Below are positions 1 to 7,220 of a stretch of 37,850 nucleotides of DNA, piece after piece. Origin of the DNA: an uncultured Hyphomicrobiales bacterium (GTDB lineage: Bacteria > Pseudomonadota > Alphaproteobacteria > Rhizobiales > Xanthobacteraceae); NCBI GenBank assembly GCA_903885555.1, contig CAISIV010000010.1:1-37850 (forward strand), in the 5' to 3' direction. The stretch's first letter is position 1. Every line of letters begins with the position of its first letter. The position numbers and the translations under genes were made by a program. The notes under the pieces were generated by a model that searched no databases, was not told the origin of the DNA, and saw only the letters and a program-made list of their open reading frames with translations.

Positions 1-435
1 CAGATCAGGGACGACGACCTCAAGATCGATACCATGCGGGCGCAGGGCGCCGGCGGCCAGCACGTCAACAAAACCGAGTCGGCCATCCGCATCACGCACA
101 TTCCGACCGGCACCATCGTGTTCGTGCAAGAGGAACGCTCGCAGCACAAGAACAAGGCCAAGGCGCTCGCCTACTTGCGGACCAAGCTCTACGACACCCA
201 ACGCCAAAAACTCGATTCCGAGCGTGCGGCCGAACGAAAAGGCCAAATCGGCTCCGGCGACCGCTCCGAGCGCATCCGCACCTATAATTATCCGCAAGGC
301 CGCGTCACCGATCACCGCATCAATCTGACGCTCTACAAGTTGCCTGCAGTGATGGAAGGCGACGTCGACGAACTGATCAACGCGCTGATCACCGAGCATC
401 AGGCCGAACTGCTGGCGGCCGAAGGCGCGACGTGA
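1..435 (+). CDS. prfA: Peptide chain release factor 1, C-terminal part (5' end outside window)
   Basis: Release factor 1 frees the finished protein from the ribosome at UAA and UAG codons. The reading frame is open from base 1 and ends at TGA 433-435, so only the C-terminal 144 codons are present. The catalytic GGQ motif, which acts in the peptidyl-transferase centre, is visible in [20 protein letters not shown] about 17 residues into the fragment. It is followed by the usual [11 protein letters not shown] and the family C-terminus with [20 protein letters not shown]. The GGQ glutamine is the residue methylated by PrmC, encoded by the next gene, whose GTG start overlaps this stop in a GTGA. 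The two genes are therefore almost certainly co-transcribed and translationally coupled. RF1 rather than RF2 is inferred from the prmC linkage and the [12 protein letters not shown]-type sequence. Confidence 0.97.
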   Translation, partial: QIRDDDLKIDTMRAQGAGGQHVNKTESAIRITHIPTGTIVFVQEERSQHKNKAKALAYLRTKLYDTQRQKLDSERAAERKGQIGSGDRSERIRTYNYPQGRVTDHRINLTLYKLPAVMEGDVDELINALITEHQAELLAAEGAT

Positions 436-1313
436 CGCAAGATGCGCGTCTTGTGGCCGCCCGGACGATCGCGGCGGCGCGCCAGGCGCTCACCGAATTG
501 TTCCGCCAAGCCGGCATCGACAGCCCCGACGCCGATGCCCGCCTGCTGATCGCCGAAGCATTCGACATCGGCCGCACCGAACTGATGGTCAACGGCGACC
601 GCGCCGTGACGTCCGATCAGCTGAAAGCGATCGAGGCACTGGCGCAGCGGCGTCTGGCGCACGAGCCGGTCGCGCGCATTCTCGGCCGCAAGGAATTCTG
701 GAGCCTGCCGCTGCAGGTCAGCAGCGCAGTGCTGGTGCCGCGGCCGGATACAGAGACCATCGTCGAAGCCGCGCTGGATTTCGTCGTCCGCGGTGGTCTG
801 CGCATGGAGCCGTTGCGCATTCTCGATATCGGCACCGGCTCCGGCGCGCTGATACTGGCGCTGCTCAGCGAACTGTCAGAGGCGCGCGGCACCGCCACCG
901 ACATCAGCGCGGCGGCCCTGGATGTCGCCCGCGCCAATGCCGAACATCTCAATCTCGCGTCGCGCTGCACCTTCATTGAATGCGATATCGCCGAGGGCGT
1001 GCCCGGCCCATTCGACCTCATCGTGTCGAACCCGCCTTACATCGTGCATGCCGAGATCGCAGCGCTCGAACCGGAGGTGCGGGACTACGACCCCGCCCTG
1101 GCGCTCGATGGCGGCAACGACGGGCTCGATGCTTACCGCGCCATTGCCCGTGACGCCCGCCGCCTGCTGGCGCCCGGCGGACGGCTGATCGTCGAATTGG
1201 GTGCCGGCCAGGAGCCGGCCGTTAGCGCGCTATTCACCCAAGCGGGACTAACGGTCGCCGGCGCACGCAACGATCTGGCCGGTATCCCGCGCGCGCTAGT
1301 GGTCCGATTCTAA
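432..1313 (+). CDS. prmC: Release factor glutamine N5-methyltransferase
   Basis: PrmC (HemK) transfers a methyl group from S-adenosylmethionine to the glutamine of the GGQ motif in RF1 and RF2, which raises termination efficiency. The 293-residue length is normal. An N-terminal helical domain (about 1-90) precedes a Rossmann methyltransferase fold with motif [19 protein letters not shown] and the diagnostic substrate-binding motif SNPPY in the [15 protein letters not shown] segment. The GTG start at 432 overlaps the prfA stop by four bases (GTGA), so no separate ribosome binding site is needed. The last codons (LVVRF and TAA 1311-1313) lie inside the left arm of a palindromic repeat element that begins at 1296. 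The element has therefore either landed in the 3' end of the gene or supplied its stop. Confidence 0.96.
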   Translation: MTQDARLVAARTIAAARQALTELFRQAGIDSPDADARLLIAEAFDIGRTELMVNGDRAVTSDQLKAIEALAQRRLAHEPVARILGRKEFWSLPLQVSSAVLVPRPDTETIVEAALDFVVRGGLRMEPLRILDIGTGSGALILALLSELSEARGTATDISAAALDVARANAEHLNLASRCTFIECDIAEGVPGPFDLIVSNPPYIVHAEIAALEPEVRDYDPALALDGGNDGLDAYRAIARDARRLLAPGGRLIVELGAGQEPAVSALFTQAGLTVAGARNDLAGIPRALVVRF

Positions 1314-1370
1314 CATTCGCATCCCCTCGCGGAGGCACTTTTGCGAATGTTAGAATCAAAGGACCACTAG
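1296..1370. repeat. Long imperfect palindrome, unit 1, overlapping the prmC 3' end
   Basis: The left arm is 1296-1320 and the right arm 1343-1370. The arms are exact reverse complements over 25 bp except for an extra AAA in the right arm (after GAATC, before GGACCACTAG). The 22-base loop contains its own small hairpin, CCTC-GCG-GAGG. The outer end is CTAGTGG. It has the look of a REP- or MITE-type intergenic repeat, or a strong hairpin at the end of the prfA-prmC transcript. No T-tract follows, so it is not a standard terminator. Confidence 0.85.
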
Positions 1371-1383
1371 CAAGTTATTGTTG

Positions 1384-1461
1384 CTAGTGGAGCTTTGGAT
1401 TTGACGTTCGCTTAAAATACTCGCGGTTAGTGGGTAGCGAACGTCAAATCCGCTCCACTAG
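1384..1461. repeat. Long imperfect palindrome, unit 2, related to unit 1
   Basis: The left arm is 1384-1412 and the right arm 1436-1461. They are reverse complements over 26 bp except for an extra TTT in the left arm (after CTAGTGGAGC). The layout is the same as unit 1: outer CTAGTGG, a 3-base A/T bulge about 10 bp in, then GATT and an inner TTCGC. The two units are therefore probably diverged copies of one element. Between them CCACTAGCAA (1364-1373) and TTGCTAGTGG (1381-1390) also pair around a 7-base loop, so the right arm of unit 1 and the left arm of unit 2 can form an alternative central stem. Confidence 0.85.
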
Positions 1462-2014
1462 GTGCCTCGACCGCAACGTAAAACAGCTTAAAAATACACC
1501 AAACGGGGTTCCCAGGGCCTGCGATATTGCAGCCTGCGAAACGCGCAGGGCTCCTTTTCAGGCAAAAAACCGCTTGGAATGCGGGCCGGAAACGACTAGC
1601 TTCCGGTTACGGAATCGACCCGATGGGTGCATCGCCACGAAACCCCGGAGCCAAGACGCTCTGTGAGGCGGCGGCGCAGAACCGATGACGAAAGAGCCGA
1701 TAGAGACGGCAATCGAAATCGCCAGATACGGGTTTGATGCTTCACCGGTTGGGCGCATCGCAGTTTTATGTCCTACGACGAGATGCGCGTAACGAGAGGT
1801 TGGCACCGCCGCGGTAATTTTGCGGCTATGGGGTTGCTGTCGCAATCGCGAAAAGAATCGAAAAACTATTGAACCTCGCGCGGTCAACTGACGCCCATGC
1901 CGGGCGCCGCCAAGTCCGGCCGCGCATGGAATTCGTTTGGACTTGTGCGTTCTGGATCAATTGGCGGCAAGCGCCAGTACAAAGCGAAGCGAAAGGTCTG
2001 CGAAAAGGCACATC
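1462..2014. other. Gene-poor stretch before the DUF4167 gene, with several hairpins
   Basis: No convincing gene was found in these 550 bases. The open frames present (one + strand across 1430-1666, one - strand across 1558-1887) have no recognisable domain, no good ribosome binding site and odd composition. Structure is visible: AGCCTGCG 1531-1538 pairs with CGCAGGGCT 1544-1552 (one bulged G) and is followed by CCTTTT, which may be the terminator of prfA-prmC. CCGGAA 1586-1591 pairs with TTCCGG 1601-1606. GCCGC and GCGGC pair near 1809-1826. The stretch could hold a small RNA or a long leader of the DUF4167 mRNA. I could not match it to 6S, SRP, tmRNA or RNase P RNA. Confidence 0.5.
1531..1558 (+). 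terminator. Possible terminator after prmC and the palindromes
   Basis: An 8-bp stem (1531-1538 with 1544-1552, one bulged G) has a 5-base loop and is followed by CCTTTT. It is the first terminator-like structure downstream of prmC apart from the palindromic repeat. The short T-run makes it a weak call. Confidence 0.4.
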
Positions 2015-2857
2015 ATGAGAAACGGTCAAAAGCGCATGCGCGGACGTAACAATAATAACAACAACAATAACAATAATAATAACCAGCACCGCAAAAGTCA
2101 GAACCCGCTGACGCGGGTCTACGAGTCGAACGGACCCGACGTCAAAATTCGCGGCACCGCCTCGCATATCGCGGAAAAATATATCCAGCTCGCGCGAGAC
2201 TCGCAGAGCTCCGGCGATCCGGTGGCGGCCGAGAACTACTACCAGCACGCCGAACATTATTTCCGCCTGATCGCCGCCGCGCAGGGACAGTTCCGGCAGC
2301 AGAATCCCTACTACAACAATCAGCAGAACCCGCAGGGCCAGCAGGCCACACCGCAGGGTGCCGCCGACGACAACTTCGATGACGACGATGACGGCCAACC
2401 TTTCACCGGGCAGAACGAGCCGGGCTTCGCGCCACAGCCGCCGATGCCGCAAACTCTGCAGGCCCAGCCGCAACCGTTCATCCCGCGCGATGCGCAGCCG
2501 TTCCCGCCGCGCGATCAGCATCAGCCGCGTCCGCAGCAGCATCAGCCGCAACACCAGCCACAGCGCCAGCCTTACGTACAGCCGAACCAGAACGGCAACG
2601 GTCCCGCGCCCGACGTCACCGCACTGCCCGCTTTCATCACCGGTGGTGGCGCACAGCCGCAGCCGGATATCGCCAACGGTAATCAGGGCGACGGACAGAA
2701 CGGCCAGGAAGGCGGCGGTCAGGATCGCTTCGGTCATCGCCGGCGCCGGCGTCACCGCCCGGGCGGCGGCTTCCAGCAGCGTCCGGATAATTTCGGCAAC
2801 GTGGCGCCGCAGGGCGCGGCTGGCCCGAGCGAAGGCGGCGACAGCCAACCGGACTGA
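2015..2857 (+). CDS. DUF4167 domain protein with polyasparagine run
   Basis: The protein has 280 residues. It opens with a basic segment (MRNGQKRMRGR), then twelve consecutive asparagines (residues 12-23), then the conserved DUF4167 block (about residues 30-85) with VKIRGTASHIAEKYIQLARD and AENYYQHAEHYFRLI. The rest is low-complexity Gln/Pro/Asn/Gly sequence, closing with an Arg/His-rich patch and an acidic end. The family's function is unknown. The basic, disordered, Asn/Gln-rich make-up suggests RNA or nucleic-acid binding, which is inference. I chose ATG 2015 because GAAAAGG lies 6 bases before it and it matches the family N-terminus. An upstream in-frame start at 1937 lacks such a site. 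Linkage to prfA-prmC is, as I recall, common in Rhizobiales. A strong terminator follows. Confidence 0.9.
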   Translation: MRNGQKRMRGRNNNNNNNNNNNNQHRKSQNPLTRVYESNGPDVKIRGTASHIAEKYIQLARDSQSSGDPVAAENYYQHAEHYFRLIAAAQGQFRQQNPYYNNQQNPQGQQATPQGAADDNFDDDDDGQPFTGQNEPGFAPQPPMPQTLQAQPQPFIPRDAQPFPPRDQHQPRPQQHQPQHQPQRQPYVQPNQNGNGPAPDVTALPAFITGGGAQPQPDIANGNQGDGQNGQEGGGQDRFGHRRRRRHRPGGGFQQRPDNFGNVAPQGAAGPSEGGDSQPD

Positions 2858-2874
2858 TTGAACCGCATCAATAG

Positions 2875-2907
2875 AAAAAAGCCCGGCTCCCGCGCCGGGC
2901 TTTTTTT
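2875..2907. terminator. Bidirectional rho-independent terminator
   Basis: The stem GCCCGGC 2881-2887 / GCCGGGC 2894-2900 has a 6-base loop. It is preceded by six A (2875-2880) and followed by seven T (2901-2907). It sits between the convergent ends of the DUF4167 gene (2857) and the methyltransferase gene (2920) and can serve both strands. Confidence 0.93.
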
Positions 2908-2919
2908 ATCTCAAGTTTT

Positions 2920-3651
2920 TTAAGTCCCCGGCGACGGCGCCAGGACCGGCTCCAGCGCCGGCACCAGCCGGCGCTTTTCGCGGCGCGCAGGGATAGCGCG
3001 ATAAACCTGCTTGGTCGCTTCGACGAGATGCACACCGGCGAACGGCGCCGACAATGTCGCGCCGGTGCGTTCCCACGCCACCGCAGAACGCAAGAACCAG
3101 CCGCGCGGCACCGGCGGAACGTAAAGCGCCTCGCTCCAGCCGGTCGGCGTGAACCAGGTCTCGCGCAACAGCTGCGTGATCTGCGAACGTGAATAAGGCC
3201 TGCCGTGGCCGAACGGCGTCGTATCCATACGCGCCCAGACGCCGCGCCGGTTCGGCACGACCGCGAGCAACCGGCCGCCGGCCGCCAGCACCCGCCACAC
3301 TTCGCGCAACAGCGTTGCCGGATCGTTGGTCATTTCCAGCCCGTGCACCAGCAACACGCGGTCGACCGCGCCGTCGGGCAGCGGCAAATCGTTCTCGTCG
3401 ACCAGAGCGGACAATGCCGGCTTTGCGGTCGGCCATTTCACCACGCCCTGCCCGGCCGGCATGAAGGCGAGACAGCGCTCGGCTTCCTCACGGAACAACC
3501 CAAGATAAGGCGTCGCATAGCCAATGCCGAGCACACGCTGACCCGTATTGTCGGGCCACAGATTGCGCACGCCGCGGCCGATAAAGCGGCGAGCCACCAC
3601 GCCGAGGCGCTGGCCGTAGAAATTGCGCAGGTCCACTACATCGATCGACAT
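2920..3651 (-). CDS. Class I SAM-dependent methyltransferase
   Basis: This 243-residue protein has a Rossmann methyltransferase core. Motif I is VLGIGYATPYLG (about residues 40-50). An acidic, motif-II-like stretch DENDLPLPDGAVDRVLLVHG follows near residue 85, then the post-motif VWRVLAAGGRLLAVVPNR seen in UbiE/Methyltransf_11 proteins. The substrate is not evident. The C-terminal third is basic and proline-rich. It is divergent from gloB across 117 bases, and I recall such genes often lying beside gloB in Rhizobiales. The acceptor could be a small molecule, lipid or quinone, and nothing in the sequence decides between them. Start: the ATG at 3651 gives the natural N-terminus MSIDVVDLRNFYG. 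Confidence 0.85.
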   Translation of the reverse strand: MSIDVVDLRNFYGQRLGVVARRFIGRGVRNLWPDNTGQRVLGIGYATPYLGLFREEAERCLAFMPAGQGVVKWPTAKPALSALVDENDLPLPDGAVDRVLLVHGLEMTNDPATLLREVWRVLAAGGRLLAVVPNRRGVWARMDTTPFGHGRPYSRSQITQLLRETWFTPTGWSEALYVPPVPRGWFLRSAVAWERTGATLSAPFAGVHLVEATKQVYRAIPARREKRRLVPALEPVLAPSPGT

Positions 3652-3768
3652 GGAGCAAAACTACCACGAAACGATTAGCTACGCGGCATCGTCCCCGATG
3701 CTGGGACGTGTCATGGCGTCCGGACGCATGATACGGTTAATGCACCATTCGCAAGAGGATTAACGACC

Positions 3769-4536
3769 ATGCCCGCGCAGACCCGCCTGTTTCCCTGCCG
3801 TTCCGACAATTACGGCGTGCTGCTGCATGACCCGGAAACCGGCGCCACCGCGGCGATCGACGCGCCGGAAGCCGCTCCGATCGAGGCCGCGCTGAAGGCG
3901 ACCGGCTGGAAACTGACCGATATCCTTGTCACCCACCACCACGCCGACCATACCGACGGCATCATGGAACTGAAGGAAAAATACAAATGCCGCGTGGTCG
4001 CGCCGGCGGCGGAGGCCGACAAGATTCCGGGCGTCGATCTGACCGTGCGCGAAGGCGACAAGGTTACCGTCGGCAAACTGTCGTCCAATGTGATCGAGAC
4101 GCCGGGCCACACCAGCGGTCATATCGCCTACTGGTTTCACGCCGACCAGCTTGCCTTTGTCGGCGATACGCTGTTCTCGATCGGCTGCGGCCGCGTTATC
4201 GAGGGCACGCCCGGCATGATGTGGCGTTCGCTGCTCAAGCTGCGCGATCTGCCCGACGACACCAAGATTTATTGCGGCCATGAATACACCGCCGCCAACA
4301 TCAAATTCGCCCGCACCATCGAGCCGGATAACAAGGATCTCGCGGCGCGCGAAGCGCAGGTCGCGCAGCAACTCGCGAAAGGCGAGCCGACCATTCCTGT
4401 CACCATTGGCGAAGAGAAAAAGGCCAACGTCTTTTTGCGCGCCGACGTGCCGGGCGTCGCCGAAGGCATCGGCATGGCGGGCAAGGAAGCCTCGCAGGTG
4501 TTTACCGAAATTCGCGCCCGCAAGAACAAGTTCTAA
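3769..4536 (+). CDS. gloB: Hydroxyacylglutathione hydrolase (glyoxalase II)
   Basis: Glyoxalase II hydrolyses S-lactoylglutathione to D-lactate and glutathione, the second step of methylglyoxal detoxification. The 255-residue length is normal. The metallo-beta-lactamase metal motif THHHADHTDG gives His56, His58, Asp60 and His61. Further metal ligands appear in ETPGHTSGHI, FVGDTLFSIGCGR and YCGHEYT. The glutathione-binding C-terminal domain is present, with the family motif near EPDNKDL. GAGG at 3755-3758 lies 10 bases before the ATG. Its stop (TAA 4534-4536) overlaps the stop of the convergent histidine kinase gene. Confidence 0.95.
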   Translation: MPAQTRLFPCRSDNYGVLLHDPETGATAAIDAPEAAPIEAALKATGWKLTDILVTHHHADHTDGIMELKEKYKCRVVAPAAEADKIPGVDLTVREGDKVTVGKLSSNVIETPGHTSGHIAYWFHADQLAFVGDTLFSIGCGRVIEGTPGMMWRSLLKLRDLPDDTKIYCGHEYTAANIKFARTIEPDNKDLAAREAQVAQQLAKGEPTIPVTIGEEKKANVFLRADVPGVAEGIGMAGKEASQVFTEIRARKNKF

Positions 4537-5333
4537 TGCGTCACCCGCACCGCGGCCGGCTCCGGGTTCGGTAAGACGAAGGTCAGCGTCACCGTCGTGC
4601 CGTGACCTTTCGCGCCGGACAAAAAGCGCAGATCGCCACCGATTTCCTTCACCAGCGCCTGGACGATCTGCATACCGAGCCCGTCGCTTTTGTCGGGGTC
4701 GAAGCCTTCCGGCAACCCCGGACCTTCATCGGTCACCGATATCGAATGGCTGACCGGCGTGATCGAATCCAGCCGCACCGTGATGTCGGTATTGGCGTGC
4801 TTGACCGAATTGGTGATCAACTCATTGACAATCAGGCCGATCGGCACCGCAAGAGCCGTCGGAATCTTGTAGCGCGCGCCATCGACCACGACGTGTCTGG
4901 CGACTGCGTCATGGAACAGCAGGCCGGTCAGATCGTCGCACAGAAGCTGAAGGTGCTGTTTGATCTCCACCATGTCTTCGTTGGCAAGATGCACGCGGCG
5001 ATGCACACAGCCGAACGCGGTGATGCGGGCGGCGGCGATGGTCAACTGTGCCGCCGCAGCGAAAGTCGAATTGCGACGCTGGAGCAGAAGCATACTGGCG
5101 ACCAATTGCAGCCCGTTGAACAGCCGGTGCTCGAATTCCTGCGTGCGGGCCCGCTGGCGATCGAGCAGATCCTGATTTTTCTTTCGCAGCGCTTCTTCGC
5201 GCATCAGCGACGCCTGCCACTCGCGCGTCAACAGTTCGCGCTGCTTTTTCTGGTGTGCGTCGCGCATGGTAACCCGTAACCATCGCGAATCATTTTCAAA
5301 TTCAGACCTGATTGTGGATTCTGTACGGCCCAT
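4533..5333 (-). CDS. Soluble HisKA_2-family sensor histidine kinase
   Basis: The 266-residue protein has no membrane span and no recognisable sensor domain. An N-terminal charged helix (about residues 20-65, likely coiled coil) leads into the phospho-acceptor block EFEHRLFNGLQLVASMLLLQ, with His69 as the probable phosphorylation site. An HATPase domain follows with N-box NELITNSVKHA (about 170), G1 DEGPGLPEGF (about 202) and G2 GLGMQIVQALV (about 218). HisKA_2 kinases in alphaproteobacteria often feed general-stress or blue-light pathways, but no response regulator or sigma factor is adjacent. I chose ATG 5333 because AAAGGA lies about 8 bases upstream. A longer frame reaches 5435 without such a site, and ATG 5267 is a shorter alternative. 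Its stop overlaps that of gloB. Confidence 0.85.
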   Translation of the reverse strand: MGRTESTIRSEFENDSRWLRVTMRDAHQKKQRELLTREWQASLMREEALRKKNQDLLDRQRARTQEFEHRLFNGLQLVASMLLLQRRNSTFAAAAQLTIAAARITAFGCVHRRVHLANEDMVEIKQHLQLLCDDLTGLLFHDAVARHVVVDGARYKIPTALAVPIGLIVNELITNSVKHANTDITVRLDSITPVSHSISVTDEGPGLPEGFDPDKSDGLGMQIVQALVKEIGGDLRFLSGAKGHGTTVTLTFVLPNPEPAAVRVTH

Positions 5334-5558
5334 GTCGATGGTCCTTTTGCATATTGTTTTGGAACGCTCGATTTCCGTGACAACGCGCAACGACTCAACA
5401 ACAAGAACTCGCAGAGTATGATTGCCTCGGCGCAAAAGCGCGGCTGAGCTTTAGTGCTCACAATCTGTCGAATCGTTGCAATGCCGTCGCGCCGTCTGCA
5501 CTGGGCTACCATCTAACGGTAACCTGCGGCCTTAAGGTTCTTGTTTCAGAAAAAACGA

Positions 5559-6257
5559 TTACGGCGCCTTCACGGCTCGGCCCGGATCGCTCAACACAAC
5601 GCTCAACAGCGAGCTGTGTACTTCAATGTGCCCGTTGTACTCTATGAAACCCATTTTGCGGAATTTGTTCATGAAAAAACTGACGCGCGAACGCGTCGTA
5701 CCGACCATCTCGGCGAGAATTTCCTGACTGATTTTTCCGATGATCGGCTCGGGCCGGCCCGCCTTGCCGAAATTCGCCAGCAACAGCAGCACCCGCGCCA
5801 ATCGCTTTTCGGACGAATTGAACAACAAGTCGACGAGGTCTTCCTCGACCCGCGCATTGCGTTCCAGAATGTGGGAAATGAACATTTCGGAGAAGAGCGG
5901 CTCGTCGTGCAGCACACGTAAAACTTCGTCCTTTTTCACCTGCATTGTTTCCGACTCTGACATCGCCGTCGCCGTTGTCAGCCGCTTTGACTGCCCGATC
6001 AGACACCCTTCGCCAAAAAACGAGTCCTTGCCGAGGATGGCAACGACCGCCTCCTTGCCTTGCTCGGACAAGACGGTGATCTTGAACTTGCCGCTCTTGA
6101 TATAGAAAACAGCGTCGGCAGGCTCGCCCTGCTCGAAGGCGACGTCACCTTTGCGATAGCTCGAAAGCGCGCGGCCCTTGGCGACCGTTTCCAGAAAAGC
6201 CGTCGGATTAAAGCGGACCGCGCTTTTGCTAACCTGCTTGAGGGGCGGCTTTGTCAT
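5559..6257 (-). CDS. Crp/Fnr-family transcriptional regulator
   Basis: The 232-residue protein has an N-terminal cyclic-nucleotide-binding beta-roll (about 20-140) with FEQGEPADAVFYIKSGKFKI and a phosphate-cassette-like GEGCLIGQSKRLTTATA. A long dimer helix follows, then a winged helix-turn-helix (about 170-215, QEILAEMVGTTRSRVSFFMN). There are no Fnr-type cysteines to hold an iron-sulfur cluster, so cyclic-nucleotide or another ligand is more likely than oxygen sensing. ATG 6257 has GAGGG about 7 bases upstream. It lies upstream of the histidine kinase gene on the same strand (225-base gap) and divergent from the cupin gene. Direct targets cannot be told from the sequence. Confidence 0.92.
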   Translation of the reverse strand: MTKPPLKQVSKSAVRFNPTAFLETVAKGRALSSYRKGDVAFEQGEPADAVFYIKSGKFKITVLSEQGKEAVVAILGKDSFFGEGCLIGQSKRLTTATAMSESETMQVKKDEVLRVLHDEPLFSEMFISHILERNARVEEDLVDLLFNSSEKRLARVLLLLANFGKAGRPEPIIGKISQEILAEMVGTTRSRVSFFMNKFRKMGFIEYNGHIEVHSSLLSVVLSDPGRAVKAP

Positions 6258-6300
6258 CGTCAGCCCTCATCCCCAAAATTCCGCTCAAGTTGCACGCCAA

Positions 6301-6318
6301 ATGTACGGTATCATACAT
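6301..6318. promoter_or_regulatory. Small inverted repeat in the crp-like/cupin divergent region
   Basis: ATGTA 6301-6305 and TACAT 6314-6318 are inverted around 8 bases, in the 142-base divergent region between the Crp-family gene and the cupin gene. The position suits an operator for either, but the arms are short and do not match the TGTGA or TTGAT consensus. Confidence 0.3.
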
Positions 6319-6399
6319 AGTCGCCGGAAAATAGCAGCGATATTTTGTACAACCATCCATAGCGTCGCATGAACCGGCCATGCGCGATAAAGGTCTGTT

Positions 6400-6834
6400 A
6401 TGCCTGTTGTTTCAGCCGCCGACATTATCGTCAGACTTGAGCTCAAGCCGCACCCGGAAGGCGGGCATTATCGTGAGACCTTCCGCGACAAGGTCCTGAT
6501 CGACGGCCGCTCGGCGTCGACCGCGATCCTGTTTCTGCTGGCGCGTGGCGAGCGGTCGCACTGGCATCGCGTCGATGCGGTCGAAATCTGGCACTACCAC
6601 GCCGGCGCACCGCTCAAACTATCGGTCGTCGACGGTTCGACCGAGGAGATTGTCCACCTCGGCCCCGACATTCACGGCGGCGAAACCCCGCAAGTCATCG
6701 TGCCGATGCGCGCCTGGCAGGCAGCAGAAAGCCTGGGCGACTGGACCCTTGTCGGGTGCACAGTCGCGCCAGGCTTTACGTTTGAAGGCTTCGAACTGGC
6801 CCCGGCAGGATGGTCGCCGGCGAAAAAGGCCTAG
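6400..6834 (+). CDS. Cupin, DUF985 (cupin_5) family
   Basis: The 144-residue protein is a single cupin barrel of the DUF985 family. The diagnostic N-terminus LELKPHPEGGHYRETFRD and the metal-binding-like block RSHWHRVDAVEIWHYHAGAPL are clear, followed by VVPMRAWQAAESLGDWTLVGCTVAPGFTFEGFELA. Members are small sugar-epimerase-like proteins of unproved function. The His/Glu cluster suggests a bound metal or sugar nucleotide, but no reaction can be assigned. The stop TAG 6832-6834 shares CTAG with the stop of the convergent lysine-rich protein gene. Confidence 0.9.
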   Translation: MPVVSAADIIVRLELKPHPEGGHYRETFRDKVLIDGRSASTAILFLLARGERSHWHRVDAVEIWHYHAGAPLKLSVVDGSTEEIVHLGPDIHGGETPQVIVPMRAWQAAESLGDWTLVGCTVAPGFTFEGFELAPAGWSPAKKA

Positions 6835-7145
6835 AGACGCTTCTTCTTGCTCGCGCCGGCCGCAGGACGCGCGTCGATGCGCTTCTTGAGATCGTTGGCG
6901 ACGACGCCGGCAATCGCGACCGCCGAGAGGGCGGCGGCAAGGTACTGACGCTTTTTCGCGGTGTTGGTGGCCTTGGACGCCTGACGCACCAGCTTCTTGT
7001 ACTGCTTTGTGGCGGCGACCAGCATCTTGTTGGACTGCGCGATCACCGCGCGTTCGGCAACCTGCACGAAGCTCGACGAAGCGGCTGCTTTTGCAATGCG
7101 TTTGACCGCTGATTTGGCAACTGTCTTTTTCCGGCGTTTGGCCAT
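6831..7145 (-). CDS. Small lysine/alanine-rich protein, first of a pair
   Basis: The 104-residue, strongly basic protein begins MAKRRKKTVAKSAVKRIAKA and ends ARPAAGASKKKRL. The middle (VQVAERAVIAQSNKMLVAA) reads as an amphipathic helix. A hydrophobic stretch, YLAAALSAVAIAGVVAN (about 68-84), could be a membrane helix or a packing helix. AGGAG lies 6 bases before the ATG, so it is very likely translated. The lysine-rich ends resemble histone-H1-like or nucleoid-associated proteins, which is inference only. It lies 75 bases downstream of a second lysine-rich gene on the same strand, and the two probably form one transcript. Its stop overlaps that of the cupin gene in CTAG 6831-6834. Confidence 0.75.
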   Translation of the reverse strand: MAKRRKKTVAKSAVKRIAKAAASSSFVQVAERAVIAQSNKMLVAATKQYKKLVRQASKATNTAKKRQYLAAALSAVAIAGVVANDLKKRIDARPAAGASKKKRL

Positions 7146-7220
7146 GGTGTGCTCCTGAATAATTGGTTTGAGATTTTGTGATTTGCCGATGAGGCAATAG
7201 CGGACTTAAAGCCCGCAGCT

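Noticed and set aside
1558-1887. 109-codon - strand frame in the gap before the DUF4167 gene
   Set aside because: No ribosome binding site, no domain and no compositional sign of coding; kept as unassigned intergenic sequence.
1826-2848. 340-codon open frame opposite the DUF4167 gene
   Set aside because: It is the antisense shadow of a low-complexity gene; its Leu/Val/Arg-rich translation has no domain, and the + strand frame has a good ribosome binding site and the DUF4167 signature.
2015-2857. Polyasparagine region as a CRISPR-like or tandem repeat array
   Set aside because: The codons alternate without a repeated unit or spacers and lie inside a coding frame.
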